A DNA stretch of 21,214 nt from an uncultured Lachnospiraceae bacterium. GTDB taxonomy: Bacteria; Bacillota; Clostridia; Lachnospirales; Lachnospiraceae. Below, piece by piece: positions 14,769-21,214 of this stretch. The first letter of the stretch is position 1; every line of letters begins with the position of its first letter. The position numbers were made by a program, and so were the translations under genes. The stretch spans positions 1-21,214 of the forward strand of contig CAKQXY010000054.1 of NCBI GenBank assembly GCA_934292725.1, written 5' to 3'. The notes below the pieces were generated by a model. The model searched no databases, was not told the origin of the DNA, and saw only the letters and a program-made list of their open reading frames with translations.

Positions 14769-16361
14769 ATGGCAAAAACATTATCTAAGCGTTACTCAGG
14801 CGTACTCGCCCACCCAACAAGCTTCCCTTCTCCATACGGAATCGGTGATTTCGGAAAGGGTGCTTATGACTTTATCAATTTCCTGACTGGTGCCGGACAG
14901 AGCCTCTGGCAAATTTTGCCGCTAGGCCACACAGGATATGGAGATTCTCCTTATCAGGCATTCTCAGCATTTGCAGGACAGCCGCTTTTAATCAGCCCAG
15001 ATGAACTGATCAAGGACGGTCTTCTTTATGGTGATGATTTGCGCGATTATCCGCACTTTAATCCAGATCACATCTACTATGGCGATGTTATTCCAGCAAA
15101 GCTGCGCATCCTGCATCGTTCCTATGAGATCTTTAAGGAATCAGCTGATCTGTGTATGCTTAAGGAATTTGATGTGTTCTGTGAGCATGAAAAGGATTGG
15201 CTGGATGATTATGCGCTTTTCATGGCAGGTAAGGACGCACACGGCGGTGCATGCTGGCTGGAGTGGGAAGACGATCTGCGTGATCCGGATGAGGAGATCA
15301 AGGCTGCATGGCGCGAGCGTCTGTCTGATTCTATTGGCTACTACAAGTACATTCAGTTTATCTTCTTCCGTCAGTGGAATGCAATTCGCGATTATGCACA
15401 TGTAAATGGCATTCAGATCGTCGGCGATATCCCGATCTTTGTTGCACTTGACAGTGCAGATGTATGGGCAAACCGTGAGCTATTCCAACTTGAAAAGGAT
15501 GGCTACCCAACCGTTGTTGCCGGAGTTCCGCCGGATTATTTCTCTGCTACAGGACAGCTGTGGGGCAATCCGCTGTATGACTGGGATTACCACAAAAAGA
15601 CACATTATGACTGGTGGATGCGTCGTATCAAGGGTCAGTTAAATATGGTTGACTACATCCGTGTCGATCATTTCCGCGGATTTGAGCAGTACTATGCAAT
15701 TCCATATGGCGAAGAAACTGCTATGCACGGAAAATGGAAGAAGGGTCCAAATGAGGATCTGTTCCTTCGCATGCAGGAAGTATTTGGCAAGGATCTTCCG
15801 ATCTGGGCTGAGGATCTTGGCATCATCACTCCTCGCGTTGAGAAGTTGCGTGATGACTTCAACCTGCCTGGCATGAAGGTATTACAGTTTGCATTTGGTG
15901 ATCCAAAAGACAATGACATTCTTCCGCATCGTTTCACCACTGAAAACTGCATTTGCTACACAGGAACACATGACAATGACACCACCATGGGCTGGTATCA
16001 GACTCTTAAGCCAGCTTTGCAGGATCGTGTTCGCCGCTACTTAAATACTGACGGAAATATCATTCACTATGATATGATTCGTGCAGCTATGGGTTCTATC
16101 GCACGCTACGCTATTTATCCGGTTCAGGATCTCCTTGGATTTGGCAGTGACTGCCGTATGAACACACCGTCTGTTGCCGGCGGCAACTGGGCATTCCGCT
16201 TCCGCAAGGATCACCTGACTCCTGAATTAGCAGCAAATCTTCGCAAGATGACTGAGCTGTTTGGCAGATGCGAGCCGCTTGAGCCAATCGAGGAGGAGGA
16301 AGGACCAGAAGGCTCCATTAAGCCTGGTGAGACTGCTCCTGGACTTGCCCCAGAGGAATAA
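14769..16361 (+). CDS. malQ: 4-alpha-glucanotransferase (GH77, amylomaltase)
   Basis: This 530-aa cytoplasmic enzyme moves alpha-1,4-glucan segments between maltodextrins in glycogen/starch use. It opens with the typical SGVLAHPTSFPSPYGIGDFG, then WQILPLG and GDSPYQ. Catalytic residues are the nucleophile Asp300 in YIRVDHFRGF, the acid/base Glu348 in WAEDLG, and the stabilising Asp402 in GTHDND. Length is normal for the short (plant/Clostridia-type) form. A 20-odd-residue acidic proline-rich tail (EEEEGPEGSIKPGETAPG) extends past the core. The leader is structured, and plsC follows after 17 bp, so the two likely share a transcript although their pathways are unrelated. Confidence 0.95.
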   Translation: MAKTLSKRYSGVLAHPTSFPSPYGIGDFGKGAYDFINFLTGAGQSLWQILPLGHTGYGDSPYQAFSAFAGQPLLISPDELIKDGLLYGDDLRDYPHFNPDHIYYGDVIPAKLRILHRSYEIFKESADLCMLKEFDVFCEHEKDWLDDYALFMAGKDAHGGACWLEWEDDLRDPDEEIKAAWRERLSDSIGYYKYIQFIFFRQWNAIRDYAHVNGIQIVGDIPIFVALDSADVWANRELFQLEKDGYPTVVAGVPPDYFSATGQLWGNPLYDWDYHKKTHYDWWMRRIKGQLNMVDYIRVDHFRGFEQYYAIPYGEETAMHGKWKKGPNEDLFLRMQEVFGKDLPIWAEDLGIITPRVEKLRDDFNLPGMKVLQFAFGDPKDNDILPHRFTTENCICYTGTHDNDTTMGWYQTLKPALQDRVRRYLNTDGNIIHYDMIRAAMGSIARYAIYPVQDLLGFGSDCRMNTPSVAGGNWAFRFRKDHLTPELAANLRKMTELFGRCEPLEPIEEEEGPEGSIKPGETAPGLAPEE

Positions 16362-16378
16362 ATTGAATTGAGGTTTCC

Positions 16379-17116
16379 ATGATAAGACTTATACTAGTTT
16401 TGCTTATTGCCATTCTCTATCTGGTAATTGGATGCATACCTGCATTCATCTTATGGTTAATTGGCAAAAAAAATCCCGATCTTAAGGATCGGGTTTCCAG
16501 ACGCATGATTCAATGGATCTTTGGTGTGCTTCTCTTTGTAAGCGGCACCAAGGTCAAGGCCGAGGGTCTTGAAAACATTCCAAAGGATCGCGCTGTGCTG
16601 TATGTAGGCAACCATAGAAGCTACTTTGACATAATCACATCCTATCGCCTGCTTCCAGGTATTACCGGATATGTAGCTAAAAAAGAAATGGCAAAGATTC
16701 CGCTTCTTCGTCTGTGGATGCGCTATATTCATTGCCTGTTCTTAGACAGAAGCAACGTAAAAGAAGGTTTAAAAACAATCCTTGCTGGTGTCGATGAGCT
16801 TAAAAACGGTCATTCTATGTGGATCTTCCCAGAAGGCACAAGAAACCGTGGCGAAGAAGGCAGTATGCTTGAATTTAAGGAAGGAAGCTTAAAGATAGCC
16901 GACAAGGCTGGATGTCCTGTTGTTCCTGTTGCAATCGCGCACTCAGCAGATGTTTTGGAAAATCACTTTCCTTTCATCCGCCGTGCTACGATCACAATTC
17001 GTTTTGGTGAGCCGATTGACTTAAAGAGCCTTCCTCGCGAACAAAAAAAGCAGGCTGGTGCTTACACACGCTCGATCATTCAGACGATGCTCGATGATAT
17101 TTTGAAGGAAAAATGA
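16379..17116 (+). CDS. plsC: 1-acyl-sn-glycerol-3-phosphate acyltransferase
   Basis: It makes phosphatidic acid from lysophosphatidic acid and an acyl donor at the inner face of the membrane. Seen: an N-terminal membrane segment (3-28), a second hydrophobic stretch (44-56), the acyltransferase motif NHRSYFD (78-84, H79 and D84), LFLDRSN near 120-126, and the PEGTRNR motif (151-157). Its 245-aa length is usual. The ATG has a TTGAGG upstream and lies 17 bp after malQ. The last 96 bp overlap the convergent GNAT gene, and no plus-strand terminator follows. A strong minus-strand hairpin lies inside the coding region near residue 30. Confidence 0.92.
   Translation: MIRLILVLLIAILYLVIGCIPAFILWLIGKKNPDLKDRVSRRMIQWIFGVLLFVSGTKVKAEGLENIPKDRAVLYVGNHRSYFDIITSYRLLPGITGYVAKKEMAKIPLLRLWMRYIHCLFLDRSNVKEGLKTILAGVDELKNGHSMWIFPEGTRNRGEEGSMLEFKEGSLKIADKAGCPVVPVAIAHSADVLENHFPFIRRATITIRFGEPIDLKSLPREQKKQAGAYTRSIIQTMLDDILKEK
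16466..16493 (-). terminator. Antisense terminator-like hairpin inside plsC
   Basis: On the minus strand: CCCGATC, loop, GATCGGG, one A, then eight T (16466-16473). The 7-bp GC-rich stem and U run look like an intrinsic terminator for transcription running left from the convergent GNAT gene, which lacks any nearer one. On the plus strand it encodes KKNPDLKDRV, so it may be fortuitous. Confidence 0.5.
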
Positions 17117-17896
17117 ATTTTGTATCGGCACTTCAATGGATGACATTTTTGTAAATCCACACGCAAGCGCTGTTTTTACAGATGCTATGTTTTCGCTGCT
17201 GCAAAGAAGATAGACTTCTTTTAGCTGCCAATATTCAAAACAATATTTTAATAATCGACTGGCTGCCTTCGCGGCCAGTCCTTTTTTTCTCCATTTGGGC
17301 AGTATCGCATAGCCAAGATAATATCCGCCTGGTGTGCCATTTTCTTTATTTTCTTCTTTATACTCCAGCCCTATCCGTCCTATCATATCATCATTTTCAT
17401 CTGCTAATACCCATATAGACGGCTCTTCCGATGGATAAACATACTGGTGCAGGCTTTCAATCCAGTCTTCCCAGTCTTTACAAGTTTGCGCCTGTTTTTC
17501 TAGTGGATAAGGTAGGAAGCGCTTTACTTCATCGTCGTTATAGAGTGTTTCAAATGCTTTCGCATCTTTTTTGTCTGCCTCTCGAATTAACCAAGTATGT
17601 GTTTGTTCTTCAAAATTCTGGCCACCAATCACTAAATTTTGTTCACTTGCCACTGACCACTCTCCACAAACCAATACCCTTGGCAGATGATAATATCTGC
17701 AGTACGCAAGCTCTGCATATTCATCATCCACATCTTCCCAATCCTCGGCTAAAAAAGAAATCCCGGACCAGGATTTATCCTGTCCGGGAGTACATATGCC
17801 GATGACAGGAACAGTTTTCTGATAAGTAAATGCCTCCTTCGGATCATCCGTGAGCCATACCTCATGGCCGTCTACTGTCATTTTTATTTTCTGCAT
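17021..17896 (-). CDS. GNAT acetyltransferase with extra N-terminal domain, 291 aa
   Basis: The ATG at 17896 (MQKIKMTVDG) is chosen over an upstream ORF start because homologous sequence appears to begin there; no ribosome binding site precedes it. Residues 1-110 form a separate alpha/beta domain (EVWLTDD, PVIGICTPG, YCRYYHLPRVLVCGEW), which Lachnospiraceae GNAT proteins often carry. The GNAT domain follows (about 112-265): IREADKKDAKAFETLYNDDEV, then MIGRIGLEY, GYAILPKWRKKGLAAKAASRL (the acetyl-CoA loop) and SSENIASVKTALACGF. The substrate is unknown. The last ~25 residues have no family likeness and lie antisense to the end of plsC, a 96-bp convergent overlap; a lost stop codon could explain this tail. 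Confidence 0.78.
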   Translation of the reverse strand: MQKIKMTVDGHEVWLTDDPKEAFTYQKTVPVIGICTPGQDKSWSGISFLAEDWEDVDDEYAELAYCRYYHLPRVLVCGEWSVASEQNLVIGGQNFEEQTHTWLIREADKKDAKAFETLYNDDEVKRFLPYPLEKQAQTCKDWEDWIESLHQYVYPSEEPSIWVLADENDDMIGRIGLEYKEENKENGTPGGYYLGYAILPKWRKKGLAAKAASRLLKYCFEYWQLKEVYLLCSSENIASVKTALACGFTKMSSIEVPIQNSFFLQNIIEHRLNDRACVSTSLLFLFARKAL

Positions 17897-17900
17897 ATTT

Positions 17901-17929
17901 ATTATACCAATTTTGAATTTGACATCAGC
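17901..17929 (-). promoter_or_regulatory. Extended -10 promoter almost touching the GNAT start codon
   Basis: Minus strand TGG-TATAAT (-10 at 17901-17906) with only a weak -35 (GCTGAT, 17924-17929; 17-bp spacer). The -10 ends 4 bases before the ATG at 17896, so transcripts would begin at or inside the start codon. Confidence 0.45.
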
Positions 17930-18446
17930 ACTTCTCTGGCTCTGGATATTCCTCACCAAAAGTCTCAACAGTCACTTTCTTCATGCGCTGTGTCTCAAGC
18001 GGTCTGTCATTGTAGTTTGTCGGTACTGCTGCGATTGCATTAACTACATCCATACCCTCTGTTACCTTACCAAATGCTGCGTATGCACCGTCTAAATGCG
18101 GAGCTGCCTCATGCATAATAAAGAACTGGCTGCCTGCACTATTTGGCATCATCGTTCTTGCCATGGAAAGTACACCCGGCTCATGCTTTAAATCATTCTT
18201 AAAACCATTCTGTGTAAACTCACCCTTAATGCTGTAGCCCGGGCCACCCATGCCAGTGCCATCCGGATCTCCTCCCTGCAGCATAAAACCGCTGATTACG
18301 CGGTGGAAGATTACGCCATCATAAAATCCCTTCTTTACCAGGCTGATAAAGTTGTTTACCGTGTTCGGGGCAACCTGTGGATACAGCTCTGCCTTGATCA
18401 CACTGCCATTTTCCATCTCAATAGTAACTACTGGATTCTGTGCCAT
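17925..18446 (-). CDS. Cyclophilin-type peptidyl-prolyl cis-trans isomerase, 173 aa
   Basis: This single-domain cytoplasmic cyclophilin catalyses proline isomerisation in protein folding. Family motifs: VIFHRVISGFMLQGGD (active Arg and Gln), GPGYSIKGEF, GVLSMARTMMPNSAGSQFFIM (GSQFFI active strand) and LDGAYAAFGKV (LDG.. FG motif). The start is put at ATG 18446 (MAQNPVV); an in-frame TTG four codons upstream lies just behind AAAGG and is the alternative. There is no signal peptide, so it differs from secreted PpiA forms. The GNAT gene follows 28 bp after its stop. Confidence 0.94.
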   Translation of the reverse strand: MAQNPVVTIEMENGSVIKAELYPQVAPNTVNNFISLVKKGFYDGVIFHRVISGFMLQGGDPDGTGMGGPGYSIKGEFTQNGFKNDLKHEPGVLSMARTMMPNSAGSQFFIMHEAAPHLDGAYAAFGKVTEGMDVVNAIAAVPTNYNDRPLETQRMKKVTVETFGEEYPEPEKC

Positions 18447-18512
18447 TTTAATAACCAAACCTTTCTGTCTGCCTGCACGAATAAAACGCGCAGATTTTTG
18501 TGTTTAAGCTGA

Positions 18513-18544
18513 AAAAGACATAACAGCGAACTGTTATGTCTTTT
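18513..18544. terminator. Terminator between the cold-shock and cyclophilin genes
   Basis: A perfect 14-bp stem (18513-18526 with 18531-18544) with a CGAA tetraloop, flanked by A and T runs. It ends the minus-strand cold-shock transcript about 95 bp past its stop. Confidence 0.85.
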
Positions 18545-18638
18545 GCTTTTAATCTCACTACCTAATACGATATTTCATTTATTTAAAAAAGAATAGGTAC
18601 ATGGTATAATTGAAATTAATCGCGGCGGCTTGTTTCAA

Positions 18639-18836
18639 TTACAGCTTTGTAACGTTAACAGCCTGCGGTCCCTTAGCTCCGTCGATTACATCGAACTCTA
18701 CAGAAGCGCCCTCGTCCAGAGACTTGAAGCCTTCCATGTTCAGTCCGGAGTAGTGTACGAATACATCCTTACCAGACTCATCAGAAATAAAACCATAACC
18801 CTTCTGATTATTGAACCACTTAACTGTACCCTTCAT
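18639..18836 (-). CDS. Cold-shock protein (CspA family), 65 aa
   Basis: This is the full-length single cold-shock domain that binds single-stranded RNA and DNA and melts mRNA structures. Motifs: MKGTVKWFNNQKGYGFI (RNP1 KGYGFI, 12-17), DVFVHYSGL (RNP2 VFVHY), and the closing GPQAVNVTKL. The ATG follows GGAGG. It is monocistronic, with a consensus promoter, a leader of about 55 bases (shorter than that of E. coli cspA) and a strong terminator. Confidence 0.97.
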   Translation of the reverse strand: MKGTVKWFNNQKGYGFISDESGKDVFVHYSGLNMEGFKSLDEGASVEFDVIDGAKGPQAVNVTKL

Positions 18837-18897
18837 GGTGATACCTCCAAAAAATAAATTGCAGCGTTGCAGCTTCTGCTATCGCGCCAACACGGTT

Positions 18898-18926
18898 AGC
18901 ATAACACATTGACCAAACATTGTCAA
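18898..18926 (-). promoter_or_regulatory. Promoter of the cold-shock gene with inverted repeat
   Basis: Minus strand: consensus -35 TTGACA (18921-18926), a 17-bp spacer, -10 TATGCT (18898-18903). An inverted repeat CATTGAC (18907-18913) / GTCAATG (18922-18928) overlaps the -35 and spacer and might be an operator. Confidence 0.7.
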
Positions 18927-18965
18927 TGAAATCCTTAAAAAATAATGAAGTATAAACAGCTTATA

Positions 18966-18994
18966 TTGACACTGTTTTTCATCTTTGATATAGT
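18966..18994 (+). promoter_or_regulatory. Promoter of the multi-pass membrane protein gene
   Basis: Consensus -35 TTGACA (18966-18971), a 17-bp spacer and -10 TATAGT (18989-18994). The leader of about 43 bases ends in AAGGAGGA before the ATG at 19044. It is divergent from the cold-shock promoter 40 bp away. Confidence 0.75.
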
Positions 18995-19043
18995 TAAATT
19001 TATACGCTTCTGTACTGAATATCGAAGCAATTAAGGAGGAATT

Positions 19044-20147
19044 ATGAGTTTCTTATCTATCATCGCAGCGGCCTCTACTGCCGCTGAATCTGCAGCTGAA
19101 AGCATAGCCGAAACGGTTGCTGAAACTGCTGCTGAGGGTGGAGCCGTCACATCTATGGTGCCAGAGGATTTTGCCTTTGACTATGCCATGCGTGTGCCAG
19201 TTCTGTCAATCATTTTGATGGTGATCGCACTTGCCGTTATGATTGCTGTTCCAGTGTATCTGATCATCCGTATGAAAAACCGTTTCCGTTTTGATGTGTA
19301 TGCATTGACTTTTGGACTTCTTGCATACATGGTAGGTGTTGGCATCATTCCTACTGTCATCGAGCTTTTGGCTGCACAGATTGCGCCTGTTAAGGAATTT
19401 TTATCAGCTAACACAGTTGCGGCAGATGTTATGCACGTCACATTTTTAATCGTATTTAGCTTTTTGGCAATATTTGTATGCTCACGCTTCTCTATGCGCC
19501 ATTCACTGCGCAAAAATATGGATCCTGAGGAAGCAAACTTACCAGAGAACAAAAATAATGCATTTGCAAGCTCTGTACTTCTTGGCTTAGGTGTTGGACT
19601 TCTTCCAATCGTGACACAGGGTCTTTCCTATGTGATGAGCTATCTTTCTGCTGCCATCTCAATCAATCAGGGACAACTTATTTCTAGTGTTTCCTCTATG
19701 CTGACTGAGGGTATGGAACCTTCCGAGATTCAAAATGGACTTAATTCCATGGCTGAATTTATCCAGACACCATCACTTGAATTTCTGTTTTTGGGAACTG
19801 ATCTTGTGTTCCAGCTGCTTACCTTCCTTGGCGTTGCTGTTTTAATTGGCATTTTCCTAAATCGAAAGGCAAAGACAAGTATGTTCAAGGCTGTCTGCGT
19901 TCAGCTAATTTTCGGAATCTTCTTTGCGGTACGTGCAACTGGAGTAATCGAAAGCGTTGCTGTCTGCGAGATTATCTACATTGTCATTGCTGCACTCTCC
20001 CTTGCTGCTGCATGGACAGAATTAAAAACCTATATGCCAGATGATCTTGAAAAATTCCTTGGCAAGCCAGATCCAACCAGAAAAAATGGCGGTCCAAAGA
20101 ACCAACCACCTCACAAGATGCCAAAAATTGTTATGCCAAAGGATTAA
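19044..20147 (+). CDS. Multi-pass membrane protein of unknown function, 367 aa
   Basis: A perfect ribosome binding site (AAGGAGGA) precedes the ATG. The N-terminus (8-33) is an Ala/Glu/Thr run of STAAESAAESIAETVAE type. About seven membrane segments follow (near 50-76, 85-112, 128-150, 176-200, 247-275, 283-303 and 308-328). The cytoplasmic tail is basic and proline-rich (GKPDPTRKNGGPKNQPPHKMPK). A soluble stretch (205-245) separates segments four and five. The VYLIIRMKNRFRFDVYALTFG region and the LGLGVGLLPIV segment are faintly like YhfC-family membrane proteins, but the glutamate expected of that protease-like family is not visible. The family is not recognised with confidence. It appears monocistronic, with a strong terminator after it. 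Confidence 0.8.
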   Translation: MSFLSIIAAASTAAESAAESIAETVAETAAEGGAVTSMVPEDFAFDYAMRVPVLSIILMVIALAVMIAVPVYLIIRMKNRFRFDVYALTFGLLAYMVGVGIIPTVIELLAAQIAPVKEFLSANTVAADVMHVTFLIVFSFLAIFVCSRFSMRHSLRKNMDPEEANLPENKNNAFASSVLLGLGVGLLPIVTQGLSYVMSYLSAAISINQGQLISSVSSMLTEGMEPSEIQNGLNSMAEFIQTPSLEFLFLGTDLVFQLLTFLGVAVLIGIFLNRKAKTSMFKAVCVQLIFGIFFAVRATGVIESVAVCEIIYIVIAALSLAAAWTELKTYMPDDLEKFLGKPDPTRKNGGPKNQPPHKMPKIVMPKD

Positions 20148-20158
20148 TTAATCCAATC

Positions 20159-20201
20159 AAAAAATGCTGTGTACACCAAATAAATGTACACAGCATTTTT
20201 T
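20159..20201. terminator. Shared bidirectional terminator
   Basis: A perfect 17-bp stem (20159-20175 with 20185-20201) and a 9-base loop between two convergent genes. A and T runs at both ends let it serve both strands; its last base belongs to the stop codon of the minus-strand PAP2 gene. Confidence 0.9.
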
Positions 20202-20869
20202 TATCGCTTAATTTCTTCAAATACAGTAACCTGATCTGGCGCCTCTGACAGCTGCACCAGGTAAAACAAAACAGCACTTAACATCATACCGCACACAGCA
20301 TCTACTACAGAATGCTGATCAATCATAACAGTTGAAATACAAATAAGAGTTCCTAATACAAGCATAGCTGCTTTCAGCTTTCGATACTTCTTTAGCTTTT
20401 CTGAATTGAAAAGGACGAACAAAATGCCAATCGTGCTTGAAACATGAATACTCGGACAGACATTTGCCGGCGTATCGGCACTTCTTAGTTGGTTGACAAT
20501 CATGCAGCAAATATTCTTATCTTCAAGCGGCTGACGAAGAGAAAGACCATTTGGAAACAGATAGTAAATCAGAAGACATATTGACATACCGCCGTAAATA
20601 ACCTTGCAGCACTTAATATAATCTTCCTTGCTTTTCCTAAGAAAAAACAGCACCATCCCCGGCACAAATGCAAACCACATAACATACGGAATGACAAACC
20701 ATTCATTAAACGGAATCATATCATCTAAAGCGCAGTGAATCACATACCTTGGCTCGCAAAACTGTTCCAACAAAGAGAAAATAGGAAAATAAATACACAT
20801 ATATCCGATGGATATCATCAACGGATATTTTTGAAAAAATACATAGGCGCGTTCATACATTTTTTTCAT
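20201..20869 (-). CDS. PAP2-family membrane phosphatase/phosphotransferase, 222 aa
   Basis: A membrane protein with about six segments. Two PAP2 signature motifs are present: PSIHV (139-143, His142) and S-T-x5-H-x3-D as STVMIDQHSVVD (179-190, Ser179, His186, Asp190). Thr replaces the usual Arg after Ser179, which as I recall is common in the PAP2_3 / inositolphosphotransferase-like branch. Such enzymes remove or transfer phosphate groups of lipids at the outer face of the membrane; the exact substrate is unknown. The start has GAGGTG upstream. It follows the zinc-ribbon gene by 39 bp, so the two may be cotranscribed. Confidence 0.85.
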   Translation of the reverse strand: MKKMYERAYVFFQKYPLMISIGYMCIYFPIFSLLEQFCEPRYVIHCALDDMIPFNEWFVIPYVMWFAFVPGMVLFFLRKSKEDYIKCCKVIYGGMSICLLIYYLFPNGLSLRQPLEDKNICCMIVNQLRSADTPANVCPSIHVSSTIGILFVLFNSEKLKKYRKLKAAMLVLGTLICISTVMIDQHSVVDAVCGMMLSAVLFYLVQLSEAPDQVTVFEEIKR

Positions 20870-20908
20870 TCAGACACCTCACTGACATCCTTTTCATGTC
20901 TCTTTTGA

Positions 20909-21175
20909 TTACAGCCATTCGTAGTCGCCGCCTGTGACTGCAAGGCTTAACAGTCGATCCATTTTCTCCACATTTTCGCCCTCTACAATCTCCTGAAGCT
21001 CTGCTGTATCAGTCAGTTCCTCCATTGATTCATCTGGACCTATCTCCATATCAGCATCCTGCTCACAGTAAGGGCATGGGATTTTTTTCATTGTCTGCAG
21101 CGACAGAAAACGACTCTGACAACATTTGCACTCATAGAATCCGCACTTTGTCGTGCCATCTGGTACATAATACAT
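20909..21175 (-). CDS. Small zinc-ribbon protein, 88 aa
   Basis: It starts at an ATG at 21175 with AGAGGT upstream. Cysteines at 11, 16, 18 and 19 (CGFYECKCC) and CPYC at 34-37 form a likely zinc ribbon. The rest is a very acidic helix (DESMEELTDTAELQEIVEGE) ending GGDYEWL. It has no membrane segment. I do not recognise a named family, but small CxC/CPYC proteins of this shape are common in Lachnospiraceae. It probably binds metal and perhaps nucleic acid or a protein partner (inference). Confidence 0.75.
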   Translation of the reverse strand: MYYVPDGTTKCGFYECKCCQSRFLSLQTMKKIPCPYCEQDADMEIGPDESMEELTDTAELQEIVEGENVEKMDRLLSLAVTGGDYEWL

Positions 21176-21214
21176 AGTACTACCTCTTATCCATTCTTAT
21201 GATTTTCCGTATGT

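Noticed and set aside
15028..15405. 125-codon alternative frame within malQ
   Set aside because: It is an out-of-frame shadow of a clearly coding malQ; its composition is low in helical or motif character.
18582..18640. Plus-strand TATAAT (18605-18610) and stem AATTGAAA/TTTCAATT at the end of the cold-shock gene
   Set aside because: There is no plus-strand gene or clear small RNA after it; the -35 is poor. It is more likely 3' UTR structure of the cold-shock mRNA.

Overview
The window looks like a chromosomal segment of an anaerobic, low-to-moderate GC Firmicute, most likely a Lachnospiraceae or related Clostridia gut species. This rests on family content: a group B type [FeFe] hydrogenase, a DUF5052-like lipoprotein, cysteine-knuckle surface proteins with PTPE spacers, a GNAT enzyme with a family-specific N-terminal domain, and strong AGGAGG ribosome binding sites. 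No sequence search was possible, so the taxon is an inference.

Layout. 1-2664 (minus) is the 5' part of a large secreted surface protein that runs off the left edge. A small coiled-coil protein (2788-3045, minus) and purine nucleoside phosphorylase deoD (3153-3869, plus) diverge from it. 3879-6377 is an AT-rich four-gene minus-strand module: a DUF2695-like protein, a tandemly duplicated Imm44-like immunity protein, and two unrecognised proteins. It is bounded by two identical 37-bp terminator hairpins in direct orientation. Next come a 66-bp remnant of a DUF5052 lipoprotein gene, a PD-(D/E)XK (Rpn-like) nuclease gene, a broken Cys/His-rich repeat gene (7614-9433) and a C-terminal remnant of a serine hydrolase (9623-10123). 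This 6.4-10.1 kb stretch is a graveyard of truncated and rearranged genes.

10230-12907 holds a membrane M48 metalloprotease translationally coupled to a DUF5052-like lipoprotein. 12962-14533 is the [FeFe] hydrogenase, transcribed divergently from malQ-plsC (14769-17116, plus), which encode glycogen/maltodextrin and phospholipid enzymes. Convergent to these are a GNAT acetyltransferase, a cyclophilin and a cold-shock protein (17021-18836, minus). The right end has a multi-pass membrane protein (19044-20147, plus), a PAP2-family phosphatase/phosphotransferase and a small zinc-ribbon protein (both minus).

The housekeeping blocks look ordinary: promoters with 17-bp spacers and bidirectional hairpin terminators can be read directly. 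The most unusual parts are the hairpin-bounded immunity-like module with no visible toxin, and the repeat gene broken by an exact 140-bp tandem duplication. No rRNA, tRNA, CRISPR array or recognisable transposase-bearing insertion sequence was seen. No stretch longer than about 300 bp lacks a gene or gene remnant.
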